Below are positions 1 to 13,174 of a DNA stretch of 64,000 nt, one piece after another. Source of the DNA: Adiantum capillus-veneris (taxonomy: Eukaryota > Streptophyta > Polypodiopsida > Polypodiales > Pteridaceae); the NCBI GenBank assembly GCA_014529385.2, contig CM043954.1, positions 3,294,501 to 3,358,500 on the forward strand. The letters run 5' to 3'. The notes under the pieces were generated by a model, which worked only from the letters and a program-made list of their open reading frames with translations, was not told where the DNA came from and did no database searches. Positions within the stretch are counted from its first letter, which is position 1. Every line of letters begins with the position of its first letter. The position numbers were made by a program, and so were the translations under genes.

Positions 1-905
1 AAAAACTTATTGTAGGATATGCTTAGGAAGGGTACGGATTGGAAGCTTTGGGCTGCTTCCAATGGATGCAAAGCGAAGGGTGTCATTAGGCAAGATGTTG
101 ATATAGGCATATGATATAGCTAGTAAGGGAATGCTCAAAAGAAACCTATTGCTTGGAAATTCCTCGGATGACTTGTAAGCCAAATGTGGTGTACATCAGA
201 AAGCCAAACAAGTTCTTGAGGAGATTCTTCTCTGGGATGTCATCATGTCGTCTCTTATTGCACACTGATTGTTACAGGATATTCCTAACAAGGGTATAAC
301 TAGGAATTTTTCAATGATTAAGGCACGTTGGTCCAATTCCCTTAGCTTTGGTTAATACTCTTGTGCATGTATACACCATTGACAAGGGAATGCATATCTA
401 TGATTATATTTTTAGGTGTGGATTGCCTGTTTTTAATTATGATTGGCAGTGGAGGGTAAGTTCCACGGTTGGATCTCATGTTGAAGCATTAGAATGTGCT
501 AGATAAATACTCTCATTGACACACATGTGTATTGAATTTTGTGCCCTTTGCTAGGCACGACTGTCACCTGCTATGGTCTAATTTGAGGCCAACTCAGGCT
601 AGCATGCTCTTTTCCATTCTTGTAAATCAATAAATGATGCTTTCGTGTATTGGAGTTGGGATATTCACATGGAAGGAAACGTTTTTGGTCATTTTCAACT
701 TGCCCTACCTTTGTCTATCATCCTTTCTTGGATTTCTCTTATTTCAAGGTAACTCAGCTCGGTCTGGGGTATCTTAGAAACACTTTTAATAAGTATCATA
801 ATATGTAGTAATGCTCTCATCATATGTTTGCCAAGTGTAGTGCTCTGCATCAAGGAAAAATGTCCTAGAGAATCTTCCTTCTCCTAGCATCTCTTGTAAT
901 GCTCA
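1..905 (+). pseudogene. Decayed PPR (pentatricopeptide repeat) gene relic, open at the left edge
   Basis: Several short reading frames match plant PPR repeats of the PLS type. Around 7-95 one frame reads GYA-stop-EGYGLEALGCFQWMQ. Around 107-268 one frame contains KGMLKRNLLLGNSSDDL, a stop, AKCGVHQKAKQVLEEILLWDV and SSLIAH, the usual 'LVDMYAKCG..KAKQVLEE..VRDVVSW..LIAGYAQ' signature with two in-frame stops. Around 366-440 a further repeat-like stretch (GMHIYDYIFRCGLP) is seen. Around 812-895 FAKCSALHQGK and VLENLPSPS appear in different frames. PPR proteins bind organellar RNA; this copy has lost its frame repeatedly and cannot encode one. The N-terminal part would lie left of the window. Family assignment is solid; a paralogue of recent origin is not implied. 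Confidence 0.8.
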
Positions 906-3030
906 AAAAACAAAGTGTACTCAAGATAGGCAAGGCTAACAAGCTCTTAAGTATTTTGCCATGAGTACATTCTTGTAATTGAGATGGTCTATGCTTGTAT
1001 CCTTAGACCCATGTTGTGATCCTTGACATCACACCTAAGAAAGCACTACGTGAAAATCTCAAAATGAATTTTCCTTGTATGTGCCTAAAGTAGTTGAGGG
1101 CTAGTTGGCATTTCATGTTCTGGCATACCCGAGGGCATATGCAAGGGATGACACCTTGAACAAGGTTTTCATCAAAAACTTGTTATGCTTTCAATATCTC
1201 CCACAATGATGCATTGTAAGAGACCCCATTCTAGATATGACATGTTTGCTATTAACAAACTTTGACAAACAACCTCCCATAAATTAATTTGCCCATGCCT
1301 TTGACTTAAGTAGTGAGAAATGATTCATGTCCATAAGTTGAAAGCACATGTGAAATCCTTTGGTGGAGAGGAGCTTCCTTTTGCATTACTGTAGATGAAA
1401 ATTGGCTCATACAATTTTTTTGCCACTTTTATGCCATTTGCTTCACATCCGTTAATCACCCAAGTATAATGCTCTTGATCTGAGTGTGTCGTATTTGTTT
1501 TTCCTCATGTTGTCAATGCACGTATGGCCTCAATGCACAATGAGAAAAGTGATGGTATTCACTTGAATGCCTTTGTGTTGCATTTGCACAATCTAATGAA
1601 GAATTTCATCATGCCACACTAATATTTGAAGATATGTTTAAAAGCTCAAAAATAAAAGCTCACAAATATAATATTACCACGTGGGATGGGGTTTTCAGAT
1701 GCTTGGATCAGGGGTGTATCAGTTCTCTAAATGTGTGCAGACAGTTAGGTGCTTTTGGCAAGGGGAAGAGGGGAACGCTTCATGCTCATGAGTTTGGTCA
1801 TACAAGATTGCCATGTAGCCCCCTTCCTCTTTTTGTTCTATGTTAAGACAATGAACAGGTTTTTGACTTCACAAGAGGTTGGCTTGCGTGGTTTAGAGCT
1901 TGCTATAGGGGAGACAAGCTACTTGATGTAGAGTTTGTTGAAAACTCAACCTTATACTTGGAGGGCTAGGCGGACCATCTATAAAGGTGTGAGAAGGCTC
2001 TTGAGGTGTTTTGGTGTGCATCAGGAGAATTGATCAACTAAAGGAAGACAACGGCTTTCTAGGTTGGCATTTATCCTACGTCTGATTGGTCGCTATGTGA
2101 GGGCTTCAGGTGGATTCCCCCAAGGACTCCAGTATGATATTTGGGCTATCAAGTTGGCTTGGACTTTTTGCATGAGTAGCAAACTGCTTCATTTATCTTG
2201 TCCATTTGGATGTAACTGCTTCACTAGTCTTCTACACAAGTCTCTTTGGCAGGCAGAGTTGTTGTGGCCAACCAAGTGATGTTGGCTACTATGTTGCTGG
2301 ATCTTTTCAAGCTCTTGTATTAGCCAGCTAGAGAGGTTGACTAGGAACTTTCTGTGTTCAGGGATCGACATCCAAATAGATTAGGCCAAAGTGGACTGGT
2401 GGGTCATTACCTTACCATGTTCTTAGGGGGGTTGGGGATCATTGACCCAACACAGCAGAGTAGATCCCTCCTTGGGAATTTTGTGGTCAGAGGACTGCTT
2501 ATAGGGGAGGAGCCCTAGAAGGAGTTGTTGCTTCATTGTCTTTGAGATTGAGTCCCTCATGTAGGAGTACATTGGAGCCCTTCCATCAAGTGGATTTCTA
2601 CAAAGATGCATAGAGTTGATTTGAGCAGGAGGCTGGAGGATCGATTTCTTGTGAGCTTGCTTAGGTCTTGAGAGCATCTGAGGAGTGGCCTGGAGCAACA
2701 TCAGCGCACTTGCACAGAGGAGCGCTTGAAGCAACCCCTAGTTTGGAAATCCCTGGTTAGCACTTAGAGAGGCCACCTAGTTGGTAGGCCTCATGTTTCT
2801 TGGGGTCGCATGGCAGAGGGCCCAGCCCACTCTCGGGGACGGGCTTCAGTTTTCACGTTTATCCGAGGAGGTTCATAGCATCCATCTACGAGTCATGAGG
2901 GGGTGTAGAGCATGTGTCAAGATAATATAGATGCTTTACCAGCTGATTAGCTCACCCCTATAGAGGCAGTAGCTCCAGATGGATGGGGGCCTTCATGTGA
3001 CCCGGTTCCTCATTGTAGTTGTGCTTGCTC
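906..3030. other. No recognisable gene
   Basis: About 2.1 kb in which both strands give only short frames (up to 103 codons) with no family resemblance that I can see. The start may still contain eroded PPR sequence. No microsatellite or clear repeat unit was noticed. Confidence 0.5.
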
Positions 3031-3516
3031 AGTGCAAAGCATGAAACAACTATATTTAGTCCTTTCATTCTCATGTATGGTTTTCAACCTAGGTCACCAA
3101 TTACCATGGGATTGGCAAATGAAAAGCTCCAATAGGTCAAGGGTTTTCTCCACGACCATATGGACATGCTGAAACTGGCTCGTCAAAATGTACTACAAAC
3201 TCTCATTACTTGTGCACTCTCATATTTATCCGGTGTTCCATGTTATTTGTTTACACAAATGCTTGCATGGGGATGAAAATATCATTGACAAAATATTTTG
3301 GTTGATTTTATTGAACCTCCAGTTTAATCGCATGAACTTGAACGCATGTTAGACTACCATGATTTGCAAACTTTCCATCATGTACATCGACAAGCTTTAA
3401 TCAAGTGAAGGATCAACCTAAGGAAGGTTCCACTTGGGAAAACATTAGTTTTCTGAAGAAGAAGATTCCCACTTTTGTTTTTGAGGACGAAAACACTTCT
3501 TCAAGGGGGTAGTAAT
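3031..3516 (+). pseudogene. 3' end of a Ty3/gypsy chromovirus pol: integrase C-terminus and chromodomain, broken
   Basis: The stretch from 3060 parallels the better copy at 9040-9200 (FMLLYGFQHRSPI region) and continues with a frame reading IYPVFHV and LHKCLHGDENIID, the segment joining integrase to chromodomain. KDQPKEGSTWENISFL follows at about 3410-3460, a typical chromodomain end. The run 'gaggacgaaaac...aaggggg' just before 3517 resembles the polypurine tract of these elements. Frameshifts and stops abound. The chromodomain is thought to steer integration into heterochromatin. The upstream part of this element is missing here. Confidence 0.75.
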
Positions 3517-4250
3517 GTAAGGCCAAGGGAAACCCTGGGGGTCACGGACCTAGGCCAAGGGCCTGGACAACTTGGAATGAGGACTCGTGATCCAAATGGA
3601 AAAGGGCTATGAGTCTTAGTTTCTACGTTAAGGGTGGTAGGGAGGAGGATCTCCCAAGCAATCTCCAAGGGTTCTTACATGCCACATGCAAAACACTAGT
3701 ATCTAACTTTCTCTTTTTTGACAAAGTAAACGCCTTCTCCAGCCTAGTTGGTGTTTGTGCTTCTTGTTCAGGCTTTGCAACCAAAATATACAAGTTCTTT
3801 GGAGAGCACCAACTCTTGAGTCTCCACACATTTGAGAGCCCCTTCCTATGTGTAGCCAACTTGAACCAAACACATTCATGCTTCCAACTTGACATGATTT
3901 TCTTCCAAACTTGTAGGCACATCAGGTTTCTCATTGGATAGTTGTTCTTCCTTCTCAATTGGTGCTTTATCTAAAGAGGTAGGTCTTCACTGCTCCTCTA
4001 CACCACTCTCCCATGCTACCACTTTTTGAGCATAAGAAAAAAGAGCAACCACATAAGCACAAAGCCTGTTATTGCTATGAGGTTTTCTCTTGTTAGACAT
4101 ACACCTCAGTAGAAATTCTATCATAAAGCCAGCTAGCCTAACGATTTGAGCCACCCTGTTCAAAAAAGCATAAAGGAGAAAAGTTCTCCTTAGACATATA
4201 ATCAAATTTAACCAAAAAAAATAGTGCCTCTCCAAATACCACTTGAGTTT
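3517..4250 (+). other. Probable LTR start, then unassigned sequence
   Basis: The LTR of the preceding chromovirus relic should begin at TGTAAGGCCAAGGG (about 3517), directly after its polypurine run. The downstream limit cannot be set because no second copy is present. Overlapping ~110-codon frames on both strands (3609-3958) have no recognisable motif and are probably chance frames. Confidence 0.4.
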
Positions 4251-4676
4251 CTCCCTCCTAGCATAACCAACATTCTTCAACATGTAAGACTGTGTGTCTC
4301 CTTCTCTTGCACCAAATTCCATTTTCACCAAAAACCTTCTAGTACAACCTCAAGGCTTAATGAAACATTTTCAAAAACCATGCCCTTAGTTTTCCTCATA
4401 ATTTCAACTTGTATCTTAGCATAGTAAATACACCTTAACTCCCTCCTAGCATGACCAACATTCTTCAATATGTAATACTGTGTGTCTCCTTCTCTTGCAC
4501 CAAATTTATTTCTTAGCAAAAACTCCAAACATTTTGGGATTATGGTTACAACAGACAAAGGGAAAACATGTCTATTACAACCTCAGGGCTTAATGAAACA
4601 TTTGCAAAAATCATGCCCTTAGTTTTCCTCATAATTTCAACTTGTGGCTTAGCATAGTAATTACACCTTTACTCAC
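4251..4676. repeat. Imperfect tandem duplication, unit about 190-230 bp
   Basis: The segment 4251-4319 recurs at 4439-4507 (shared core 'gtgtgtctccttctcttgca'), and 4345-4440 recurs at 4578-4676 (shared 'ggcttaatgaaacatt' and 'gcccttagttttcctcat'). On the minus strand the copies read as similar short peptides, which suggests a decayed coding repeat. The parent gene was not recognised. Confidence 0.7.
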
Positions 4677-4723
4677 CCCATGGCAAAGAAGCAAAAGCAT
4701 AAAAATTGATTTTCTACTACCAA

Positions 4724-4941
4724 GATGTATTAGCCTTATCTTTCCAATCAATATTCACCTTAAAATCCATGAAAGGAACATCAACAAACTTTTGTAGTTT
4801 GACCATGGTGAGAGATGTCCATGTGACTGCAGATGCATTAGCCTTATCTTTCCAATCAATCTTCACCTTAAAATCCATGAAGGGGTCCATCAACAAACTG
4901 CTGTAGTTTGACCATGGTGAGAGATGTACATGTGACTATTT
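4724..4941. repeat. Two tandem copies of a 108-110 bp unit
   Basis: Copy 1 is 4724-4831 and copy 2 is 4832-4941. Each contains 'ttagccttatctttccaatc' and 'tagtttgaccatggtgagag'. On the minus strand both read LTMVKLQ and DFKV/GFKV, so it may be a duplicated piece of a decayed coding region. Confidence 0.75.
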
Positions 4942-5289
4942 CTTCATCTGTTGAACCTTCTTCTTCATACTTAAGAATGCTCACATCAACATTGAGCACC
5001 ACTCCTTTGCAGCGAGGCTTGATCTTCTGTAAGACATCCTCCTCAGGCCCCAGTTGCATGGAAACAATTGCTTACCCTTGGCCATACCTCATGAGGCTTT
5101 TTGCACCGCAGCGATGTACTTCAAATGCTTTGGAAAAAACATGATAGTGACATGGACTAGATAGCTTGCACCCTCAAACTGCATGGCCTGACTACATCTT
5201 TTGGAATCTATTAATCGTACCCGCTGTTGGGCAAAAGAAGAAGTGGGACATCTCTATAGCTTTATAGCCCAAGAGTGTTAAAACTTCAA

Positions 5290-5600
5290 CATCAATACCA
5301 AAACTTATACCAAAGCCACTCTTAGTAAACCCCAACCAAAAGGCCTATGCTCCTGTGGGAATTTACAGGCACACAGCCACCGAAAGGACCATAGAACATA
5401 TCCCACAAACCTACTCAATTCCTTCACATTTACTAGAACTTTAGTTGGTTTGATAACCTCAAATTTCTTCTCATCAATAGACATCTCTTCATTGGACACA
5501 ACATGTCCTAATAGAACTCCTTTTTTGACAACCCGAACACTCTTATATGGGTTGAGTGACATCTTGAACATCCTACATCTCTTCATTAGACACAACATGT
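5290..5600 (-). pseudogene. Ty3/gypsy reverse transcriptase fragment
   Basis: The minus-strand frame contains CRMFKMSLNPYKS, KKGVLLGHVVSNEEMSID, FEVI and VNVKELSRFVGYV. This is the RT thumb/connection segment found in Tat/Athila-like gypsy elements (LNPKKC..V..G..LGHIVS..GI..DP.K...I...P.NVKELRSFLG). It is about 97 codons long and lacks the catalytic YxDD region. Together with the protease piece at 5988-6203 in the same orientation it looks like one element broken by deletion. Confidence 0.75.
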
Positions 5601-5890
5601 CCTAATAGAACTCCACTTTTGACAACCAGAACACTCTTTTATGGGTTGAGTGACATCTTGAACATCCTACATCTCTCAAAACACAACTTTAGATGATGCA
5701 ACTAAAAATCCTTCTTACCAAAAACTAAAAACTCATCCACAAATACCCTCATCAATAGACATCTCTTCATTGGACACAACATGTCCTAATAGAACTCCAC
5801 TTTTGACAATCAGAACACTCTTATATGGGTTGAGTGACATCTTGAACATACTACATCTCTCAAAACACAACTTTAGATGATGCAATTGTA
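5472..5890 (-). repeat. Three local copies of an RT-derived segment of roughly 110-140 bp
   Basis: Copies lie at about 5472-5578, 5579-5705 and 5749-5890. Each carries 'acaacatgtcctaatagaac' followed by 'gggttgagtgacatcttgaa'. The second and third copies add 'acacaactttagatgatgca'. The first copy overlaps the RT fragment, so the array arose by duplication inside an already inserted element. Confidence 0.85.
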
Positions 5891-5987
5891 AATCCTTCTT
5901 AAAATGAAGGATGGAGATGCTTCTTATAAATATTGTTGGGAAGAACTTGGTTCAAAATGGCTAAGGTTAAGCAGGAGTGTGGTTGCC

Positions 5988-6203
5988 TCAAAATTCACTG
6001 CTAAAATTTGAATTGAATGTTGCCTCAAAATCCCTAGTGGTTGGTCCCTTCTTTGATTTTCCATCTTGACCCAACTTCATCTTTTGATAAGTAGATTCAA
6101 GTAATATGTGAGCTCCAGATCCTCCATCAAGCAGTACTTCTTCAAACAACTTGCCTTGGAAATTCACCTTTATGACATGAACTATAAAATCAACATGGAT
6201 CAA
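5988..6203 (-). pseudogene. Ty3/gypsy retropepsin fragment
   Basis: The frame contains VNFQGKLFEEVLLDGGSGAH and ILLESTYQKM. This is the aspartic protease active-site region in the DGGSG form used by several plant gypsy lineages. It lies upstream (in the minus sense) of the RT piece at 5290-5600, so the protease-then-RT order is kept. Only about 70 codons remain. Confidence 0.7.
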
Positions 6204-6499
6204 TATTATGCACTACACACTCAGCTTTTTGGTTTGTCTAGATTTCATATTCTTTCCCTAGCAACCTATTTAACAATATCTCCTTAAATGCTCGTATAAT
6301 GCGTAACAAATGATTTAATGACAATTGCAATGGAGAATTAATCAGGACCTCAAACCAATCCTTTTCATCTCCTTTTACTGGAGGCTTGATTTCAAATCTC
6401 TATGTGATTGTCAGTGTGAATCTATATCATCCAAGGTTTTTAAGTTTATTACAATCAAGCCCACTCTTTAACCAAGTTGGTTGGTAACAATTTGTATCG
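6204..6499. other. No recognisable gene
   Basis: AT-rich spacer between two oppositely oriented gypsy fragments; nothing supported on either strand. Confidence 0.5.
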
Positions 6500-7030
6500 A
6501 TTATATAGATTACCGCAATTTTGTGAGTAATGGTGAACCCTTGTTTACCAATCATTCATGGAGGATTGCTTGTAAACGGTGGGAATACAACTCAATAACA
6601 ATACTTCCCATCATCCATAGAAGTATTGGTATCTTGAAAGTGTTAATCAAGTGCTAGAGGATATGCCAAGAGCATACGTTAGCGAGAAGCAATCCAATTG
6701 GGAAGATTACCTCTCTAGTTCGGAGTTTGCTTATCATGATGTAAAGCATGTTATGACTAAGTTTAGTCCTTCATGCTTATGAGAATTTTTCAACCTCTAT
6801 CACTAGTAATGGTGGGATTGGCTAATGATGAATAGTGTGAGAAAGTCAAGGCCTTTGTCAATGATCATATGGATTTGTTGAATATTGCTCATTGATAAGA
6901 TAGATACAAGAACTATGTTGATGAGACATGTCGGCAAGTTACTTTCACAAAGAGTTAAGAAGAGCTATTCTTATGTATTCTAGCACCTTCAAAAAGTCTA
7001 AAAATTGGTCATTCATTTAGTTACCTCTTA
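6500..7030 (+). pseudogene. Ty3/gypsy integrase fragment
   Basis: A plus-strand frame near 6525-6560 reads VSNGEPLFTNHSW, the degraded form of the 'SDRDPLFTSHFW' second catalytic-Asp region. The segment 6644-6740 (QVLEDMPRAYVSEKQSNWE, then DYLSS) is nearly the same as 8937-9010 of the neighbouring chromovirus. Downstream, 6760-7010 corresponds to 9040-9290. Stops and shifts are frequent. It is a second, older copy of the same or a sister family. Confidence 0.8.
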
Positions 7031-7519
7031 ATTTTTGTGACTCATTCATCTAGTTTTGGATATAATCCATTTTAAAAAAACGTTTACAAAGGGGCAACAA
7101 TGTAGATGATCAAGGTTCTTGTTGCTTTCATTGAACCTCCTTGATGCAACATAATAGTTCAATAAAATTCATCATCATGGTTCAATTCCTCCTCATGATT
7201 CATCATAGCGGCTCTCTTTTGGATTCATTGCTATGGTTCACAAGTGAGACTTAAGATAGATTCTCTATTGACCTAGGATATTGCATCATTCATGTCATGG
7301 GTTTTATTTCATTTAAACCCTTCTTCATTAAAATGAAGAAGGTTTGTCAATGTCATCCCCTCCATTGTTGATCTTTGTCTTGCACTTCATGTTGTGACCT
7401 TCATCGTGTGTGGTCTTTATCAATTTTTTGATGTCTTCATTCTGATCTTGAGTTTGTTAATCTTCATTGATGTTGTCGATTTGATTTGTAGAGGGTGAAG
7501 TCTTCATGGCTAATGATGC
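7031..7519. other. No recognisable gene
   Basis: AT-rich stretch between the integrase fragment and an LTR fragment. No frame above 60 codons and no obvious repeat. Confidence 0.5.
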
Positions 7520-7637
7520 TGTAAGGACACAGGTCCTACGGGCAAGGCCACTGGCACGGTCAGACAATGTGTACGCTAGGGGGAGGGTATAAGATAGTAG
7601 GGTTGGGTGGAGACTAGCACACACATTACTCTCATCC
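7520..7637 (+). repeat. Left copy of a chromovirus LTR start (about 118 bp)
   Basis: Begins TGTAAGGACACAGGTCCTAC and matches 9699-9817 almost base for base (TGTAAGGACACGGGTCCTAC at the right copy). It is joined directly to the end of the RT domain at about 7640, so most of the 5' LTR, gag and front pol have been deleted. Confidence 0.85.
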
Positions 7638-7639
7638 TT

Positions 7640-9698
7640 TCACTGGTATCCTTTTCTTAGGAAGAAGCCCAACAATGCAGTTTTGAACAACTCAATGTAG
7701 TTGTAGCCACTGCTCCCATCCTAGCAATCGTTGACCCACTTAAGCCGTTTGTGGTAGAGACTGATGCTAGTGATAAAGAAATTGGTGTGGTACTTCTGCA
7801 GAAGGGAAGACCTGTAGCCTTTGAAAGTAAAAATTTGGATAGAGCTCAATAGAATTATTATGTTTATGAGAGAGAACTCTATGCCATAATTCACGCTTTA
7901 AGAATGTGGTGACTTTATATGGTGCCGCGTTTGAAGTAATTTTTGACCATGAGAGTATCAAATGGTTTACTACTCAAACGGACTTGAAGGGTCGAAAAGA
8001 TAGATGGGCAAAGATCCTTCAAAATTATGATTGTAAGCTACAATATCACAAGGGTCAATATAATGTAGTAGCGGATGCACTAAGTCAGATGCCTCAGATT
8101 CATTCACTTGCTTTAACAAAAATAACGAGTGAATTTTTGAAGTCATTACGTGGAAAGTGTGCACAAGATCAATCATATGCTAAAGTGTTGAGTGCAATTT
8201 TAAGAAGGGATCCCTCACACTCACATGTATCTGCACAGCTAGATCAACATGTCTCTGCACGCATAGGTAAAACTCCAACACACAGAGCTCCACCCCTACT
8301 CAGAAAGAGCTTAAGTGATGGAATAATTTTTCCATTGATGATGGCTATTTACTCCACGAGGGTAGAGTATGTGTGCCAAAGGACTCAGACACTATGCGCT
8401 AAATGTTATTTGAGTGTCACAGTAATCCAAGTGATGGTCATCCAGGTATTCATAAGATGTATGCCTTAGTTCAACGGGTTAGTTCAACGGCAATTTTATT
8501 GGCCAGGCCTACATCATGATGTTCAAGAGTACGTACTAAACTGCCAATAGTGCCAAGTTAATAAGGCAGAGCACCTCAAGGTAGGTGGCATTTTACATCC
8601 TTTAGAGATTCCACAAGGTAAGTGGAAGAGTATCTCTATGGATTTTATAGTAGCTACTACAAATCGTGGCCATGATGCCATATGGGTAATTGTAGACCAT
8701 TTACAAAAGATGGGTCGATTCATTTCCACTAAGACTACAGTTAAGACGTTGAAATTAGCATGGCTATTTGTAGAGCATATATATAAACTCTACGGTCTTC
8801 CACCTAGTATCATTAGTGACAGAGATTGAAAGTTCAATAATCACTTCTGGAGAGCTGTGTTTCAAAAGTTGGAAACTACTCTTAATCTTAGTACGGGTAA
8901 TCATCCAGAAAGAGATTGTCAAACTAAAAGAGTTAATCAAGTGCTAGAGGATATGCTACGAGCGTACGTTAGCAAGAAGCAAACCAATTGAGAAGACTAC
9001 TTATCTTTATTGGAATTTTCTTATGATAGTTCAAAGCATGTGACTACAGGGTTTAGTCCATTTATGCTTTTGTATGGTTTTCAACATAGATCACCCATTA
9101 CGGTGGGGGTGGCTAAGGAGAGTATACAACAAGAAAAGTATTTTCTCCAAGACCATTTTGATATGCTTCGAGTTGCTCGACAGAATGTTAAGCAAGCTCA
9201 AGATCGTTATAAGAAGTACGTAGATGAGCATCGTCATCGTGCTACTTTCGAAGAAGGAGACAAGGTTTTCCTCAAAGTTCCAGAGCATTCAGAAAGTCTG
9301 AAGATGCAAAAATTTGCTAAACTTACAACACATTATTATGGACCATTTATCATTCTCAAACGTATAGGTCAAGTGGCCTATAAGTTAGCTCTTCCCGAGC
9401 ACTCACTTTTCATCCTGTTTTTCATATTAGCCGTCTACCAAAATAGCTAGAACAAAATGATAACGTCATTGACACAGGTGTGTTAGTTGACCTTATTGAA
9501 CTGCCAAGCATCCCTCATGAACCCAAAAAGATTCTGGATTCTCATGAGCTTCACACCAGACATCATATCAGATGACAGGTGTTGGTAAAATGGCTAGATA
9601 GACCTGAAGAATGTTCTACATGGAGAATGTCTCCGCACTTAAGAAATGTTTTCCTACATTCATTTTTGAGGACGAAAATGATTCTCCGGGGGGGTAAT
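7640..9698 (+). pseudogene. Ty3/gypsy chromovirus pol: RT end, RNase H, integrase, chromodomain
   Basis: Domains appear in order. The RT thumb/RNase H part (7650-8100) has VVETDASDKEIGVVLLQKG, a stop after DRAQ, a frameshift near 7905, then FDHESIKWF and VVADALSQMP. The integrase zinc-binding part (8300-8580) includes QRQFYWPGLHHD. The integrase core (8590-9000) has SISMDFIVATT (first Asp) and PPSIISDRD (second Asp) followed by a stop. The third catalytic site reads HPERDCQTKRVNQVLE, where Lys replaces the expected Glu. The C-terminal domain is open at 9010-9450, and the chromodomain tail includes LVKWLDRPEECSTW (9585-9620). The polypurine run 'ccgggggggtaa' ends at 9698. Gag, protease and most of RT are absent, so the copy is dead. 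Confidence 0.9.
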
Positions 9699-9820
9699 GT
9701 AAGGACACGGGTCCTACGGGCAAGGCCACCGGCATGTCCGGATAGTGTGTATACTAGGGGGAGGCTATAAGATAGCATGGTTGGGTGGAGACTAGCGCAC
9801 GCATTACTCGTCCTTTTAGA
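9699..9820 (+). repeat. Right LTR start of the 7.5-9.8 kb chromovirus
   Basis: Starts TGTAAGGACACGG right after the polypurine run and matches the left copy at 7520-7637. Similarity ends near 9817, shortly before a (TG)n tract, so the true LTR end is unknown. Confidence 0.8.
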
Positions 9821-9840
9821 TGCAAAGTACATATACATAT

Positions 9841-11280
<1,440 letters not shown>

Positions 11281-12960
11281 GAAATGAATGGAAGCTTAAA
11301 GATGTTATGCATGTTCCCCCTCTTCACAAAAACTTGATCTCTACAGGTTAATTGGATGATGAAGGTCACAACATTGCATTCAAAAACAAACATTGGAATA
11401 TCTCAAAAGGATCTTTGGTGGTTGAAAAGGGAGAAAAGGTGGGTACACTCTACTTTTGTATAATGAGCATGCAACCTTCAATTTGTGAAGTAGCTGGAGA
11501 AGTTGATGGTGCGGTGTGGCACTATCGGCATGGGCATATGAGTACCAAAGGAATGCAAATCCTTCAATCAAAAAAGCTTCTATCAGGTTTAAAAGAAGTG
11601 GACTTGGAATTTTGTGAAGATTATGTTTATGATAAACAAAAGAGAGTAAAATTCCTAAAAGTATGAAATGAAAGAAAAACAAAAAAGATTGTATTAGTTC
11701 ATTTGAATGTATGGACTTCTGCGAGTACACCATCCCTTGGTGGTTTGTTCTACTATGTAACATTCATAGATGATGCAACTATGAAAACATGTGTTCATGC
11801 AATGAAAGATAAATTTGATGTGTTTTCCATCCATCAAAGATGGAAAGCCTTTGTGGAAAATGAAACAGATGCTAAGCTTATATGCCTCAGATCTGACAAT
11901 GGAGGCAAATATTGCAGCCAAGATTTTGAAAGCTTTTGTGCTAGCAATGAAATTATAAGGCAAAGGACAACCCCAAGGACACCTCAAAAAAGTGGATTCT
12001 GGAAAAGGATGAACATGACAACCATGGAGAAAGCACAAAGCATGCGGCTGAATGCAAGCTTGTCGCTTGAGCTTTGGGCACAAGAAATGAGTACATGTGT
12101 GTACTTGATTAATCGATCACCCTCAATGGCACTGGATGGAGTAATTCTAGAACAGACATGGAGAAGTAAACCGGTGAATTATGTATTTCTAAACGTATTT
12201 GTATGTAATCCTTTTATGCACATAGATATGTTTCTTCATTGGCTATGGAGAAGCAACCTTTGGTTATCACCTATGGATCATGAAGATGGTAAGATGTTTA
12301 GGAGTAGAGATTTCATTTTCAATGAACAAAATATACACAAAGATTACTTGGAAAGAAAACAAAAAAAAGATATAGGTCATGAGTACATGGTGAAAGATAT
12401 ACAAGAGTAAGTAGACCTCTAGAGAGGTTGATTCTTTCCTTCAATCATCTCTTGGTCTTATATTCTAGAGAGCCACAATCACATGACAAAGCCATGCAAT
12501 ACAAATCCAAAGAAGAATGGACAAAGAGCATGCAAGCAGAGATGGACTCATTGCATCACAACCAAACATGGGAGTTGGTTTATTTGCCTAAAGGTAAGTG
12601 GACACTGTAAAAAGGGGTTTTCTCAAAAGAAAGGTATTGAGTTCAATGAAATATTTTTTTTGTAATAAAAATGATTTCAATTAGGCTTGTCTTCATCCTT
12701 GTGGATACTCATGATTTAAATCTTGAGCAAATGGATGTATACACGGTGCTCCCTCATATTGAGTTAGAGGAGGATATTTACATGCTTCAACCTAAGGGGT
12801 ATGAAGAAAAGCGTAAGGAGAAGATGATATGTAGGTTAAAGAAAAGCTTGTATGGTCTAAAGAAAGCATCAAGACAATGCTACATGAAGTTCAACTGATG
12901 GATGTTGGATCATGGATTCAAAAGATGCAACTCAGATCACTGTGTGTACACGAAGAATTT
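11281..12960 (+). pseudogene. Ty1/copia pol relic: protease end, integrase, front of RT
   Basis: Protease C-terminal part near 11285-11345 (WKLKDVMHVPPLHKNLIST, stop). GAG-pre-integrase at 11352-11666 contains WHYRHGHMSTKGMQIL. Integrase core at 11703-12410 contains YVTFIDDATMKT, LICLRSDNGGKYC, TTPRTPQKSGFWKRMN and CVYLINRSPS; in functional relatives the third motif reads TPQQNGVAERMN. Front of RT: WTKSMQAEMDSLHHNQTWEL (12510-12570), then DLNLEQMDVYTVLPHIELEE (12714-12773), and LKKSLYGLKKASRQCY (12835-12885). The frame containing HGFKRCNSDHCVY ends near 12960 before the YVDD site. No LTRs were identified around it. Several frameshifts make it inactive. Confidence 0.9.
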
Positions 12961-13174
12961 GGGAGACTGAAAATTTATCATTTTATTGCGTTAACAAACC
13001 ATGTAATGTGGGAATAATTATGAGATTTTTCATCATTTTACTAGAGTTTTTCTTTAGGATAGTCATCCAAAAGGGCACCACACATCAAAATCCTAATCAC
13101 TTATCATTGAAGGAGTTGATGATGACTTTCCAAATACATACCTATTCTCAGTTGAGATAATTTCAAGATGATTC

